DNA of 64,000 bases from the NCBI GenBank assembly GCA_900104375.1, contig LT629302.1, forward strand, positions 1,054,001 to 1,118,000. The letters are read 5' to 3'. The notes below the pieces were generated by a model, which made no database searches, had not been told where the DNA came from, and saw nothing but the letters and a program-made list of their open reading frames with translations. The position numbers were made by a program, and so were the translations under genes. Source of the DNA: Flavobacteriaceae bacterium MAR_2010_188. Its GTDB lineage: Bacteria; Bacteroidota; Bacteroidia; Flavobacteriales; Flavobacteriaceae. Below, piece after piece: positions 1 to 8,981 of this stretch. How positions within the stretch are numbered: position 1 is the first letter of the stretch; every line of letters begins with the position of its first letter.

Positions 1-1161
1 TTTGATTCACTTAAACCGCAAAAACTAGAGAAATATACTGCTTCAGAACTGGTTTTTATAAATTCCGATTTTGATGATTTAAACCCTGGAACTTCTGAAA
101 TTGCGGTTGATTATAACAAATATGCCATTTTAAGTAGTGGTGGTAAAGACAGTTTGCTCACTTATGGTCTAATTAAAGAAATTGGGGAAGCGCATCCTAT
201 TTTTATAAATGAGGCGGGACGGCATTGGTTTACCGCAGTTAACGCGCACAATAATTTTAAGGAAAGCGAACCAAATACAGCAAAACCTTGGTGCAATAGC
301 GACCGAATCTTTAATTGGATGGTTAAGCAAATGCCATTTATTAAAGAGAATTTCCAGTCGATTAGAGCTGATATTTATCCAATTAGACTTTGGACAGTGT
401 CGGTGTTTTTATTTGGAGTGTTACCGATAGCGAGAAAAAAAGGCTTAGGAAACATTCTTATTGGTAATGAATACGATACCACCGTTAAAGGAAATATTGA
501 AGGTATTACTCACTACAACGCAATTTATGACCAAAGCAAATATTTTGATAATGCTCTAAGCAGATATTATCAGAAGAAAGGTTGGGACATCTATCAATAT
601 TCAATTTTACGAAGTCTTTCAGAATTGTTAATTTTAAAGATTTTAGTGAAGAGATATCCAGACCTTCAAAAATTACAAGTCTCTTGTCACGCAGCGCACG
701 AAGAAGATGGAAAAATGCTTCCATGTGGAAACTGTGAAAAATGCCGACGGATTGTCGGTATGTTAAAAGCATTAGATGAAGACCCGAAGCGATGCGGGTA
801 TACAGACAATCAAATTGAAAAATGTTTGGTCGCTCTATCTAAACAGAGCGTTAAGCAGATTGGGTCAGATGCGGCTCAACTTTATTATCTTTTAGACCAA
901 AGGGATTTGCTGCAAGAGAATGAACACACCAATAAGCTTGCAAAAGAACATCCTGAAATAACCAAATTACGCTTTGATATAGAGCGAAGTAATCTTGAAG
1001 ATTTACCTAAGCACATCAGAAAACCATTGTTTAAAATCTATCAAAAATATAGTGATGGCGTGGTTAAACTTTCTGAACGGAAATGGCATAACTTTGACCT
1101 CGATAAGGAAATAGAAAATATTCCTTATTTCTTAAATAAGAAAAATGGACATACCATATAA
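1..1161 (+). CDS. PP-loop ATPase family protein, 5' truncated by window edge
   Basis: The reading frame is open from base 1, so the N-terminus lies outside the window; 386 residues are visible. The ATP-pyrophosphatase PP-loop SSGGKDS sits at visible residues 45-51. Four cysteines at 229, 242, 245 and 248 (C-x12-C-x2-C-x2-C) resemble the zinc site of QueC-type enzymes. This predicts adenylation of a substrate carboxylate or carbonyl in the cytoplasm. The stop overlaps the start of the creatininase gene by 17 bases and a dipeptide epimerase follows, so the three probably act on one small-molecule or peptide pathway. QueC itself is unlikely because no other queuosine gene is near. A relation to the AMP-forming epimerase MurL is possible but I cannot verify it. 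Confidence 0.75.
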   Translation, partial: FDSLKPQKLEKYTASELVFINSDFDDLNPGTSEIAVDYNKYAILSSGGKDSLLTYGLIKEIGEAHPIFINEAGRHWFTAVNAHNNFKESEPNTAKPWCNSDRIFNWMVKQMPFIKENFQSIRADIYPIRLWTVSVFLFGVLPIARKKGLGNILIGNEYDTTVKGNIEGITHYNAIYDQSKYFDNALSRYYQKKGWDIYQYSILRSLSELLILKILVKRYPDLQKLQVSCHAAHEEDGKMLPCGNCEKCRRIVGMLKALDEDPKRCGYTDNQIEKCLVALSKQSVKQIGSDAAQLYYLLDQRDLLQENEHTNKLAKEHPEITKLRFDIERSNLEDLPKHIRKPLFKIYQKYSDGVVKLSERKWHNFDLDKEIENIPYFLNKKNGHTI

Positions 1162-1945
1162 AAGAGCAAGTTTCCTTTGGGAGCAGAAGACTTGGCCAGA
1201 ACTAGAAGCCTACTTACTAACCGTAGATACTGCTATTTTACCTTGTGGCGCAATTGAGCAACACGGACCACATCTTCCGGTTGATATCGATTATTTTGAT
1301 GCTAAGTACATGGCCTACGAAGTTGCGGATAGATGTGAAGAACCAAAACCACTGGTTTTGCCTCCGATTCCTTTTGGAGTGTCTTACCATCATGAAGATT
1401 TTAAAGGCACTTTGAGTGTTACCAACGAAGCTCTTTCAAAATTTGTGTATGATATAGGTATGGGCCTGGCGAGAAATGGGATTAAAAAACTCATTATCCT
1501 TAACGGTCACGGAGATAATGCGCCAACGCTCAATTATGCAGCGCAGATGATAAATCGGGATGCAAAGATTTTTGTTTGTGTAGATACAGGTGAAACCAGT
1601 GATTACGATGTTTTTAATCTTATTGAAACTCCTAACGATGCCCATGCCGGCGAAATTGAAACAAGCACCAGTCTTGCTTTAAGGCCAGAAATGGTACAAA
1701 TGGATAAGGCCAAAAATGCAACCCTAAAATTCGGGAGTAAATTTTTAGATTTTGATGATGAACAAAGTGTAAGTTGGTATGTACGGACCAATAAGATTTC
1801 AGAAAGTGGAGTCATGGGGGATGCAACAAAAGGTACTGCAGAAAAAGGAAAAATTCTTTGGGAAGTGATGATTAGTAATATGGTGAAGTTTGTAGAATCC
1901 ATTAAGAATACTCCTTTAGACGACCTTTATCAAAAGAGTTATTAA
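1145..1945 (+). CDS. Creatininase family amidohydrolase
   Basis: The 266-residue protein has the metal-binding signatures of the creatininase family: E38-Q39-H40 in GAIEQHGPHLP, D47/D49 just after it, NGHGDN at 120-125 and HAGEIETS at 167-174. Members hydrolyse cyclic or linear amides (creatinine, formamidopyrimidine intermediates) or cleave peptides, as MftE does in mycofactocin maturation. The substrate here is unknown. The start overlaps the end of the PP-loop gene, and its stop TAATG overlaps the start of the epimerase, so the three genes are translationally coupled. Family is secure; creatinine as substrate is doubtful given the neighbours. Confidence 0.9.
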   Translation: MDIPYKRASFLWEQKTWPELEAYLLTVDTAILPCGAIEQHGPHLPVDIDYFDAKYMAYEVADRCEEPKPLVLPPIPFGVSYHHEDFKGTLSVTNEALSKFVYDIGMGLARNGIKKLIILNGHGDNAPTLNYAAQMINRDAKIFVCVDTGETSDYDVFNLIETPNDAHAGEIETSTSLALRPEMVQMDKAKNATLKFGSKFLDFDDEQSVSWYVRTNKISESGVMGDATKGTAEKGKILWEVMISNMVKFVESIKNTPLDDLYQKSY

Positions 1946-2994
1946 TGAAAATTGTAAATGTTCAATTTGAAAGATTAAACCTTAAACTTTCGGAGCCATA
2001 TACAATTGCTTACGAAACCATTGAACATACCACCAACTTTATCCTTAACCTCGAAACTGAGAATTCCTTAGTTGGCCGTGGATGCGCGGCGCCCGATTTA
2101 GAGGTGACCGGCGAAAATCCTGATGAGGCCGAACTCATCATTAAAGATGTCGTTGTTCCATTTTTAAAGGGGAAAAATTCGATTAGATACGTCTATATCG
2201 TCGAAGAATTAAAGCTTCTAATTCCTAAAAATCCATCCGTGCTTGCGATGGTGGATATGGCTCTCTTGGATTTATGCTCCAAGAAAATGGAAGTTCCTCT
2301 TTTTCAATTTTTGGGTGGCTATAGAGAGAGTATTGCTACCAGCATAACCATAGGGATACTACCACTTCAAGAAACTTTATTAAAATCCAAAGAATTTGTA
2401 AGTGCTGGATTTAACATTATCAAGCTTAAAGGTGGACTTTCTTATGAAGAGGATATCGAAAAAATATTGAAAATCCGAGAACTATATCCAGAGTTAACTT
2501 TAAGATTCGACGGTAATCAAGGTTATTCGGTAGAGCAGGCCGTCAATTTTGTAAACGGTACCAAAAATGCTAAGATTGAAATTTTTGAACAACCGTCCAA
2601 AGTGAATCAGGAGTTGCAACTGGGAGAGATTACCAATGCGGTAAACCTTCCGGTGATGGCAGATGAAAGCATCAAGACTTTAAAGGATGCTTTTAGGCTG
2701 GCGCAGAATGAAAGAATCGATATGGTAAATATTAAGATTATGAAAGTTGGTGGTATTCTTGAAGCGCTTCATATTAATTCGGTTTCAAAATCTGCGAATC
2801 TAGAAGTGATGGTGGGTTGTATCGATGAATGTGGATTAGGAATTTCGGCCGGTCTTCATTTTGCGCTTTCTAGACCAAATATTCAATATGCTGATTTAGA
2901 TGGACATCTAGATATTTTAGATGATCCTTTCACCAATCTTTTTCAATTAAAAAACGGAATTCTGTATCCGAATAAATTCGCTGGTTTAGGTTAA
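1945..2994 (+). CDS. Dipeptide epimerase, enolase superfamily
   Basis: The 349-residue protein carries the full muconate-lactonising/dipeptide epimerase catalytic set: K160-x-K162 in the IKLKGG strand, metal ligands D189 (RFDGNQ), E215 (FEQP) and D240 (MADES), and K264 (NIKIMKVGG). The two lysines on opposite faces of the barrel abstract and return the alpha proton. The closest known group is L-Ala-D/L-Glu epimerase, used in murein peptide recycling, but specificity in this group varies widely and cannot be read here. It starts on the stop codon of the creatininase gene, which ties it to that gene and to the PP-loop protein. No signal peptide is visible. Confidence 0.9.
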   Translation: MKIVNVQFERLNLKLSEPYTIAYETIEHTTNFILNLETENSLVGRGCAAPDLEVTGENPDEAELIIKDVVVPFLKGKNSIRYVYIVEELKLLIPKNPSVLAMVDMALLDLCSKKMEVPLFQFLGGYRESIATSITIGILPLQETLLKSKEFVSAGFNIIKLKGGLSYEEDIEKILKIRELYPELTLRFDGNQGYSVEQAVNFVNGTKNAKIEIFEQPSKVNQELQLGEITNAVNLPVMADESIKTLKDAFRLAQNERIDMVNIKIMKVGGILEALHINSVSKSANLEVMVGCIDECGLGISAGLHFALSRPNIQYADLDGHLDILDDPFTNLFQLKNGILYPNKFAGLG

Positions 2995-3100
2995 TTCAAG
3001 TATTTAATTCAACTTAAATAAAAATTTACTTAAATTGAGTTAATCGCTACTCGTATAAATCCTTAATTTTATAATCTGCTAAATTCAGTCGAAGAGATTA

Positions 3101-3688
3101 ATGAGTACACCGAGATATCCAGAAATTACAAATCATGTCCTTAAAGAAATTGACCTAACCAATGAAGAGTTAGAAGAATTCTTAAGTATCCTCAGCGAGC
3201 AGGTTGTTCTTAGAAAAGACAATTTAATTGTACCTGGAGATGTGGTGGATTATGAATATTACGTGGTAAAAGGTTGCATGAAAGCTTATTTTATGGATTC
3301 TTTTGGTGATAGGCATATCCTTCAATTTGCGGTTGAAGATTGGTGGATAAGTGATTTTGAAGCCTTTTTTAATAATGAAGCCGCAAATCTTTATGTTGAA
3401 GCAATCGAAGATACCTATCTCTTAGGAATACACCGAGAGGCTCTTGAGATTTTATATAAAAGAATACCAAAGTTCGAACGCTTTTTCAGATTAAAAACCA
3501 CAGCCGCCTTTATTTCATTAAGACGACGCGTACTATCTACTCTTCAACTAAATTCTAAAGAAAGATACCTTAAATTCTGTGAAAAATATCCGAGCATTGC
3601 AGAGCGAGTTCCTAACTACCATATCGCTAATTATCTTGGTATAAAACCAGAGAGCCTCAGTAGGATAAGACGGGAAACCCTTGGTTAA
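3101..3688 (+). CDS. Crp/Fnr family transcriptional regulator
   Basis: The 195-residue protein has an N-terminal cyclic-nucleotide-binding-type beta roll (about 20-130) and a C-terminal helix-turn-helix with recognition helix around IKPESLSRIRRE near the end. No FNR-type iron-sulfur cysteine cluster is apparent. It lies 106 bases after the epimerase gene and 107 bases before a redox operon on the same strand. A perfect 8+8 inverted repeat between it and the operon is a plausible binding site, so it probably controls the downstream genes and perhaps itself. Whether it binds a nucleotide is not clear from the sequence. Confidence 0.87.
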   Translation: MSTPRYPEITNHVLKEIDLTNEELEEFLSILSEQVVLRKDNLIVPGDVVDYEYYVVKGCMKAYFMDSFGDRHILQFAVEDWWISDFEAFFNNEAANLYVEAIEDTYLLGIHREALEILYKRIPKFERFFRLKTTAAFISLRRRVLSTLQLNSKERYLKFCEKYPSIAERVPNYHIANYLGIKPESLSRIRRETLG

Positions 3689-3747
3689 CAAACTTTAACA
3701 GAGCTTCCTAACATACATCAACCGCTATTCATATATCTAGAAGTATA

Positions 3748-3766
3748 TTGTAATTAATAATTACAA
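3748..3766. promoter_or_regulatory. Perfect palindrome, candidate Crp/Fnr operator
   Basis: TTGTAATT-aat-AATTACAA is a perfect 19-base palindrome, 29 bases before the start codon of the old yellow enzyme gene and 59 bases after the stop of the Crp/Fnr gene. Its length and two-fold symmetry suit a Crp/Fnr dimer. Assignment to this regulator rests on position only. Confidence 0.5.
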
Positions 3767-3795
3767 ACGATTTTACAATTTTAAAAAGATATATA

Positions 3796-4914
3796 ATGAA
3801 TAACGATCAACCACTTTTACAACCAATAACATTTGGCGATTTACAATTACCAAACAGGGTAATTATGGCGCCTATGACCAGAAGTAGAGCCAATAATAAA
3901 GAAAACGCTCCTACACAAGATTTACAAGGGGTTTATTATTCTCAAAGAGCGACTGCAGGACTTATAATTACAGAAGGTTCTCAAGTTTCTAAAAGAGCTG
4001 TAGGTTATATAAATACGCCAGGAATTCATTCCAAGGCTCAGGTTGAAGGTTGGAAGCAAGTTGTTGATTCTGTTCATGATGCTGGAGGTAGAATTTTTAT
4101 CCAGCTTTGGCACGTGGGTCGTATTTCTCATCCTGACTTTCATAATGGTGAAAAACCATGGGCACCATCCGCATTAAATCCAGATGTTGAAGTTTATACT
4201 CCAGATGGACAGAAGAAAACGGAAACACCTAAAGAAATGACCTTAGAAGAAATTGAAATCACCAAACAAGAATTTATCGATGCTGCTAAAAATGCAGTTG
4301 AAGCTGGCTTTGATGGTGTAGAAATTCATTCTTCTAATGGATATTTATTCCACCAATTCTTTAATGCGACGAGTAATAAGCGTACCGATAAATATGGGGG
4401 AAGTAAAGAGAATAGAGCAAGATTCTTCTTTGAAGTCTTAGATGGAATAAAGGAAGTATTACCAGAATCTAAAATAGGAGCAAGGTTTAATCCGTCCTTA
4501 CACGGAACTTTCGGAATGACCTTAGATGAAGAAACCATTCCAACTTTCGATTATATCATCAAAAAATTAAGTGACGAATATAAATTGGCCTACATTCATC
4601 TTTCCGAACCTTTTACCGATGTTTCCGATAATCCTCATGCAGTATCAGAAATTGCGAAACATTATAGACCTTTGTATAAAGGAAATCTGATGATCAACGC
4701 TGGTTTTGATCAAGAAAAAGGAAACAAAGTGATAAAGAATGGCAATGCGGATTGTGTGGCATTTGGGAAATTATATATTTCGAACCCAGATTTAGTCGAA
4801 AGATTCAGGGAAGATATAGAAACATCAGACTGGGATAAGGATACTTTCTATACCACCGGTAAAAAAGGCTACACGGATTACGAAGCAAAAACTCGTGAAT
4901 TGATTCCCAATTAA
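3796..4914 (+). CDS. nemA: Old yellow enzyme family alkene reductase (NemA-like)
   Basis: The 372-residue FMN barrel protein has the old-yellow-enzyme signatures: an N-terminal P-x-R-x-x-M-A-P-M-T-R motif at 19-29, the substrate-binding pair H178/N181 with Y183 following, and the YGGSxxNRxRF phosphate-site segment near 207-217. It should use NAD(P)H to reduce activated alkenes, nitro compounds or quinone-like electrophiles. It heads a same-strand run with an OsmC peroxidase and a zinc alcohol dehydrogenase, downstream of a Crp/Fnr regulator, a set that fits electrophile and peroxide detoxification. The symbol is by family resemblance. Confidence 0.9.
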   Translation: MNNDQPLLQPITFGDLQLPNRVIMAPMTRSRANNKENAPTQDLQGVYYSQRATAGLIITEGSQVSKRAVGYINTPGIHSKAQVEGWKQVVDSVHDAGGRIFIQLWHVGRISHPDFHNGEKPWAPSALNPDVEVYTPDGQKKTETPKEMTLEEIEITKQEFIDAAKNAVEAGFDGVEIHSSNGYLFHQFFNATSNKRTDKYGGSKENRARFFFEVLDGIKEVLPESKIGARFNPSLHGTFGMTLDEETIPTFDYIIKKLSDEYKLAYIHLSEPFTDVSDNPHAVSEIAKHYRPLYKGNLMINAGFDQEKGNKVIKNGNADCVAFGKLYISNPDLVERFREDIETSDWDKDTFYTTGKKGYTDYEAKTRELIPN

Positions 4915-4962
4915 AGTAACTTTAAGTTTAAAAAAAAATATTAACCAATAAACATAAAACAT

Positions 4963-5382
4963 ATGAAATTTAATAGAACAGCATCTGCACACTGGGAAGG
5001 TGGCGGAGAAGAAGGACGAGGCGGAATATCAACTCAAAGTGGAGCATTAAACGGCGAATTGTATGAATTCAAAACCCGTTTCAAAGATAAAAAAGGAACG
5101 AATCCAGAAGAATTAGTTGGCGCCGCACATGCCGGATGTTATACCATGCAGCTGGCATTCTTTATAGAAGAAGAAGGACATACTGCGCAAAGTCTGGATA
5201 CCGAAGCAAGGGTTCATTTTGAAGATGGAAAAATCAACCAAATAGATTTAAGCGTTAAAGGAAAAGTTCCGGGAATGAACGAGAAGGATTTTGCAAAAGT
5301 GGCTGAGAAAGCCAAAAAAGAATGTCCGCTTTCAAAATTATTGAATGCGAATATTTCTCTGGAAGTGGAATTTGTTGACTAA
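4963..5382 (+). CDS. OsmC/Ohr family peroxidase
   Basis: The 139-residue protein has the two redox cysteines of the OsmC family, C59 in AAHAGCYTMQL and C121 in ECPLSKLL. These proteins reduce organic hydroperoxides through a thiol cycle in the cytoplasm. The HAGCYTMQL form and overall length point to the OsmC branch rather than Ohr. It lies 48 bases after the old yellow enzyme gene and 75 before the alcohol dehydrogenase gene, probably one transcript. Confidence 0.9.
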   Translation: MKFNRTASAHWEGGGEEGRGGISTQSGALNGELYEFKTRFKDKKGTNPEELVGAAHAGCYTMQLAFFIEEEGHTAQSLDTEARVHFEDGKINQIDLSVKGKVPGMNEKDFAKVAEKAKKECPLSKLLNANISLEVEFVD

Positions 5383-5457
5383 TTAAGAATTCAAATTAGC
5401 AATTTTAGGATAAATACCTAAATTTCAGAATATTAATATAATAATGAAAAGAAATAT

Positions 5458-6507
5458 ATGAGTAAAGTAAAAGCATACGGAGCAGATTCTAAAGATTCCA
5501 AATTAAAGGAAATGACGATTGAGCGACGTGAAGTAAAAGATGATGACGTAAAGATTAAAATCACTTTTTGCGGTGTTTGCCACAGTGATATACATACAGT
5601 AGAAAATGACTGGAAAAATTCAACTTATCCGGTTGTGCCAGGACATGAGATTGTAGGTCATGTACTAGAAGTAGGTAAAAATGTAACCGACATTAAAAAA
5701 GGTGATGTTGTTGGCGTTGGTTGTATGGTAGATTCTTGTCAAGAATGTAATTCTTGTAAAAAAGATATGGAGCAGTTCTGTGAAAAAGGAGCTACGTTTA
5801 CTTATAATGGGCAAGACAAACATCTTGGTGGACATACCTTTGGAGGCTATTCTGAAAGCATAATCGTGGATCAGGATTTTGTACTCAAAGTACCAAGTAA
5901 TTTGGATGAAAAAGCAGTGGCGCCTCTATTATGTGCAGGTATCACGACCTATTCTCCACTTAATCACTGGAATGTTAAGAAAGGTGATAAAGTAGGAATC
6001 ATTGGCCTTGGTGGATTAGGACATATGGGAATTAAATTCGCAGATGCGATGGGAGCTCATGTGGTTATGATTACGACATCTAAAGAGAAAGAAAAAGATG
6101 CTAAAAGTTTAGGTGCAGATGAAGTATTGTTATCTACAAATGACGATGATATGAAAAAGAGCAACGGAACTTTCGATTTTCTTTTGAATACCGTACCGGT
6201 TAAGCATGACGTTAATCCATACCTACAATTGTTAAAGATTGATGGGACTATGGTTATGGTTGGTGCAGTGGAACCTTTAGAGCCAATGCACGGCGGTAAC
6301 CTTATTATGGGTCGAAAAAGTATTGCAGGCTCATTGATAGGCGGAATTAAGGAAACTCAAGAAATGCTTGATTTCTGTGGTAAAAATAATATTGTAAGTG
6401 ATATTGAATTAATCGATATCAACAATATAAATGAAGCCTACCAAAGAGTTAAGGATTCTGACGTTAAGTACAGATTTGTCATCGATATGGAATCGTTGAA
6501 GAACTAA
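5458..6507 (+). CDS. Zinc-dependent NAD(P) alcohol dehydrogenase (YahK/CAD type)
   Basis: The 349-residue medium-chain dehydrogenase has catalytic zinc ligands C41 (GVCHSD) and H63-E64 (PGHE), the structural zinc cysteines C94, C97, C100 and C108, and a nucleotide-binding GLGGLGHMG motif in the second half. Cinnamyl-alcohol-type relatives reduce a broad range of aldehydes with NADPH. It is the last gene of the redox group and is followed by a strong terminator. Likely role: clearing reactive aldehydes. Confidence 0.92.
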   Translation: MSKVKAYGADSKDSKLKEMTIERREVKDDDVKIKITFCGVCHSDIHTVENDWKNSTYPVVPGHEIVGHVLEVGKNVTDIKKGDVVGVGCMVDSCQECNSCKKDMEQFCEKGATFTYNGQDKHLGGHTFGGYSESIIVDQDFVLKVPSNLDEKAVAPLLCAGITTYSPLNHWNVKKGDKVGIIGLGGLGHMGIKFADAMGAHVVMITTSKEKEKDAKSLGADEVLLSTNDDDMKKSNGTFDFLLNTVPVKHDVNPYLQLLKIDGTMVMVGAVEPLEPMHGGNLIMGRKSIAGSLIGGIKETQEMLDFCGKNNIVSDIELIDINNINEAYQRVKDSDVKYRFVIDMESLKN

Positions 6508-6530
6508 TCGATAAAACATTTTTATTCCAT

Positions 6531-6564
6531 AAACCCGTTAGAAATCTTTCTAACGGGTTTTTTT
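6531..6564 (+). terminator. Rho-independent terminator after the redox operon
   Basis: A near-perfect hairpin with 14-base arms (AAACCCGTTAGAAA and its complement) and a very short loop is followed by a T run. It starts 23 bases after the alcohol dehydrogenase stop. Confidence 0.9.
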
Positions 6565-6668
6565 ATGTTGAACTAGTTCATCTCAAAACCCATTGGCTCA
6601 ACATTTTCAGTGATTGCGACAGTCATCCTTTTAAAAAAGTGACATCTTGTAACATTAAAATTATATAA

Positions 6669-7175
6669 ATGATTAAGCCAAGAGAAAAAGCTCCAAATCT
6701 AGAAGTAGAATTAGTTAATCATACTAGATGGATTTTGGACGAGCAAGACCCGGAAAATTTTACAATGATTATTTTTTATAGAGGTAAGCACTGCCCGGTA
6801 TGTAAAACGTACTTAAACGAATTGCAGACAAAAATTTCTCAATTTATAGAAAGAGGCGTCAATATAATTGCGCTGAGTTCTGATACCGAAGAGGTCGCCA
6901 AGAAGACTTATGAAGAATGGGATATCGACGACATACCAGTTGGATATGGATTCCCTATTGAAACTGCACGTAAATGGGGTTTATTTATTTCCAATGGAAT
7001 TAAGGATGAGCCCAAACAATTTATAGAGCCTGGAGTTTTTCTTATAAGACCCGCCCGTACAATTTATGCAGAGTATATTCAATCCATTCCGTTTGCCCGA
7101 CCTCATTTTGATGACCTTTTAAAAGGAATCGATTTTATCTTAAAAAAGGATTATCCGGCAAGAGGAGAAGCATAG
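6669..7175 (+). CDS. Peroxiredoxin-like (AhpC/TSA) protein
   Basis: The 168-residue thioredoxin-fold protein has C42-P-V-C45 in FYRGKHCPVCKTYL, placed where peroxiredoxin-like proteins carry their active site. The CxxC form is more thioredoxin-like than classical 2-Cys peroxiredoxin. No signal peptide is visible, so it is probably cytoplasmic. It follows the redox operon terminator and precedes a membrane permease by 44 bases, so it is a separate unit from the genes before it. It may reduce peroxides or disulfides. Confidence 0.85.
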   Translation: MIKPREKAPNLEVELVNHTRWILDEQDPENFTMIIFYRGKHCPVCKTYLNELQTKISQFIERGVNIIALSSDTEEVAKKTYEEWDIDDIPVGYGFPIETARKWGLFISNGIKDEPKQFIEPGVFLIRPARTIYAEYIQSIPFARPHFDDLLKGIDFILKKDYPARGEA

Positions 7176-7219
7176 CTGAAAAAACCCTTCATGGGTTAGT
7201 ATAAAGAAAGCACCGCAGC

Positions 7220-8320
7220 ATGGCTCAGAATTATAAATTGACAGAATCTAAAATAATAAAACTATTATTTATAGCTGTGGCTATAATCCTTGGTATTTAT
7301 TTCACCTTCTCAGGATTGATAAAAGCCCAAGGCTTTTTTGCTCCATTATTGACTGCCATTATATTAAGCCTAATAATATTGCCTTTGTGTAGATGGTTTG
7401 AATCTTTTATGGGAAGAACCGCCTCATCCTTGCTAGGAACATTTATTTTAATGTTAATCTCATTCGGTCTCTTTCTTCTAATTCTATATCAGATAAAAAA
7501 CTTTACCAATCAATGGCCTGATATCAAGGAGACTATGCAGCCTAAAATCGAGGAGTTAAGTTCCTATTTAAGCAATAACACCCCATTAGATGATAACGAT
7601 TTAAATCAATTTGCTATAAATGAGTCTAAGGCTGCGGGTATGGGACTTTCATTACAGAACTTAGGTGGAAAATTATCTGCTGTGATGATGCAAATGGTTA
7701 GTTTCCTCGGTATATATTTTCTAACATTTATTTATATCTACTTCTTGCTCAGATATAGGCTCATGTTCAAAAATTTTATGCTTCGGATAAGCCCTGATAA
7801 TGAAAAGGATAAAACCACTACTATCATTTATAAATCAGCCAAGGTAGCGACACAATATCTACAAGGAAAATTAATTCTTATTGGGATTCTCGCGGTAGTT
7901 TATTCCGTCGGATTAGGCTTATCTGGCGTGAGTAATTTTATATTGGTAGGCTTAATCGCTGCCTTGTTTACAATTATACCTTACATAGGTAACATAATAG
8001 GATTTGGGATGGCCATGATTTTTGGATATCTAACTACAGGGACTACAACAATTTTGATAGGTATTACCGCAACATTTGTAATATCCCAGTTACTGGAAAA
8101 CTATGTGTTACAACCCTTTGTCATTGGTGATAAAGTCGATGTACACCCGTTTTTTATTATTGTCGTTGTAATAATGGGCAATTTTGTATGGGGTGTGATT
8201 GGGATGATATTAGCTATACCTATATTGGGAATCCTTACCGTAATCTTGCTACATATTGATAAATTAAAGCCTTTGGGACTCCTTTTTAGTAAACGAAAAT
8301 TTAATGGACACGACGATTAA
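7220..8320 (+). CDS. AI-2E family (PerM/UPF0118) membrane transporter
   Basis: The 366-residue protein has about eight hydrophobic segments in the AI-2E family arrangement: two at the N-terminus (about 14-55), one near 60-90, a central loop, then a C-terminal block including VGLIAALFTIIPYIGNIIG and the closing GVIGMILAIPILGI segment typical of the family. Members include autoinducer exporters and sodium/proton antiporters, so the substrate is open. It lies just after the peroxiredoxin-like gene on the same strand. Confidence 0.9.
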   Translation: MAQNYKLTESKIIKLLFIAVAIILGIYFTFSGLIKAQGFFAPLLTAIILSLIILPLCRWFESFMGRTASSLLGTFILMLISFGLFLLILYQIKNFTNQWPDIKETMQPKIEELSSYLSNNTPLDDNDLNQFAINESKAAGMGLSLQNLGGKLSAVMMQMVSFLGIYFLTFIYIYFLLRYRLMFKNFMLRISPDNEKDKTTTIIYKSAKVATQYLQGKLILIGILAVVYSVGLGLSGVSNFILVGLIAALFTIIPYIGNIIGFGMAMIFGYLTTGTTTILIGITATFVISQLLENYVLQPFVIGDKVDVHPFFIIVVVIMGNFVWGVIGMILAIPILGILTVILLHIDKLKPLGLLFSKRKFNGHDD

Positions 8321-8502
8321 CTGCCCTCCTTATAATCGATAATACAGTCTTTTTAGTAACTACACTGAAAATTCACTATCTTTAGTACTCTCCTCAAATA
8401 GTTGTTTTATAGGATTTTATATGAATCAGCAACCATAAATATCGTCAACTATGATATGGTCATATATTTATATTATTCTAATTAATCAATATTTTTTTAG
8501 CT

Positions 8503-8976
8503 ATGCAAGATTCAGAGATTACCCAATTGTCCCAAACTGCTGCACCTATTTTTATTACCGTTAAGGTGGATGAATTGTTTAACCAACCTTATCCATCTTC
8601 AACCTCAAACCCAATTACAGAATATACAAAAATTGAAAGTGGAGGTAAAAGGGCCGATTTTGGCGTAGATAAGAAACCATTCACTACGACTGTTGGACCT
8701 GATGAAAATGTCCGATGGATGATATCCTTTGATGATCCAACACAAAAAATTGATTATTCGTTAGAGCTCGTCTGTATTACTATGAAGTATGTTAATTCTA
8801 ACGTGGACTTCTTTGATTTCCATCCTCTAATACCTGTTAATCATATGATTATGGCACATACTAAAACTGATATAGTTAGGGGTAGTGAGTACATATATAA
8901 TATAATTTTTACTATAACTGATAATTATGGTTATTCTCAAACCTATGATATCGACCCACAACTAAAAATGCAATAA
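8503..8976 (+). CDS. Hypothetical protein paired with adenylate cyclase
   Basis: This 157-residue protein is not recognised. It has no signal peptide and no membrane segment. It reads as a beta-rich fold (alternating hydrophobic strands, many aromatic residues, DFFDFHPLIPVNH in the middle). Its stop lies 5 bases before the start of a membrane-bound TPR-adenylate cyclase, which suggests co-translation and a shared function, for example as regulator or target. No base-composition shift is obvious. Confidence 0.75.
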   Translation: MQDSEITQLSQTAAPIFITVKVDELFNQPYPSSTSNPITEYTKIESGGKRADFGVDKKPFTTTVGPDENVRWMISFDDPTQKIDYSLELVCITMKYVNSNVDFFDFHPLIPVNHMIMAHTKTDIVRGSEYIYNIIFTITDNYGYSQTYDIDPQLKMQ

Positions 8977-8981
8977 TACAT

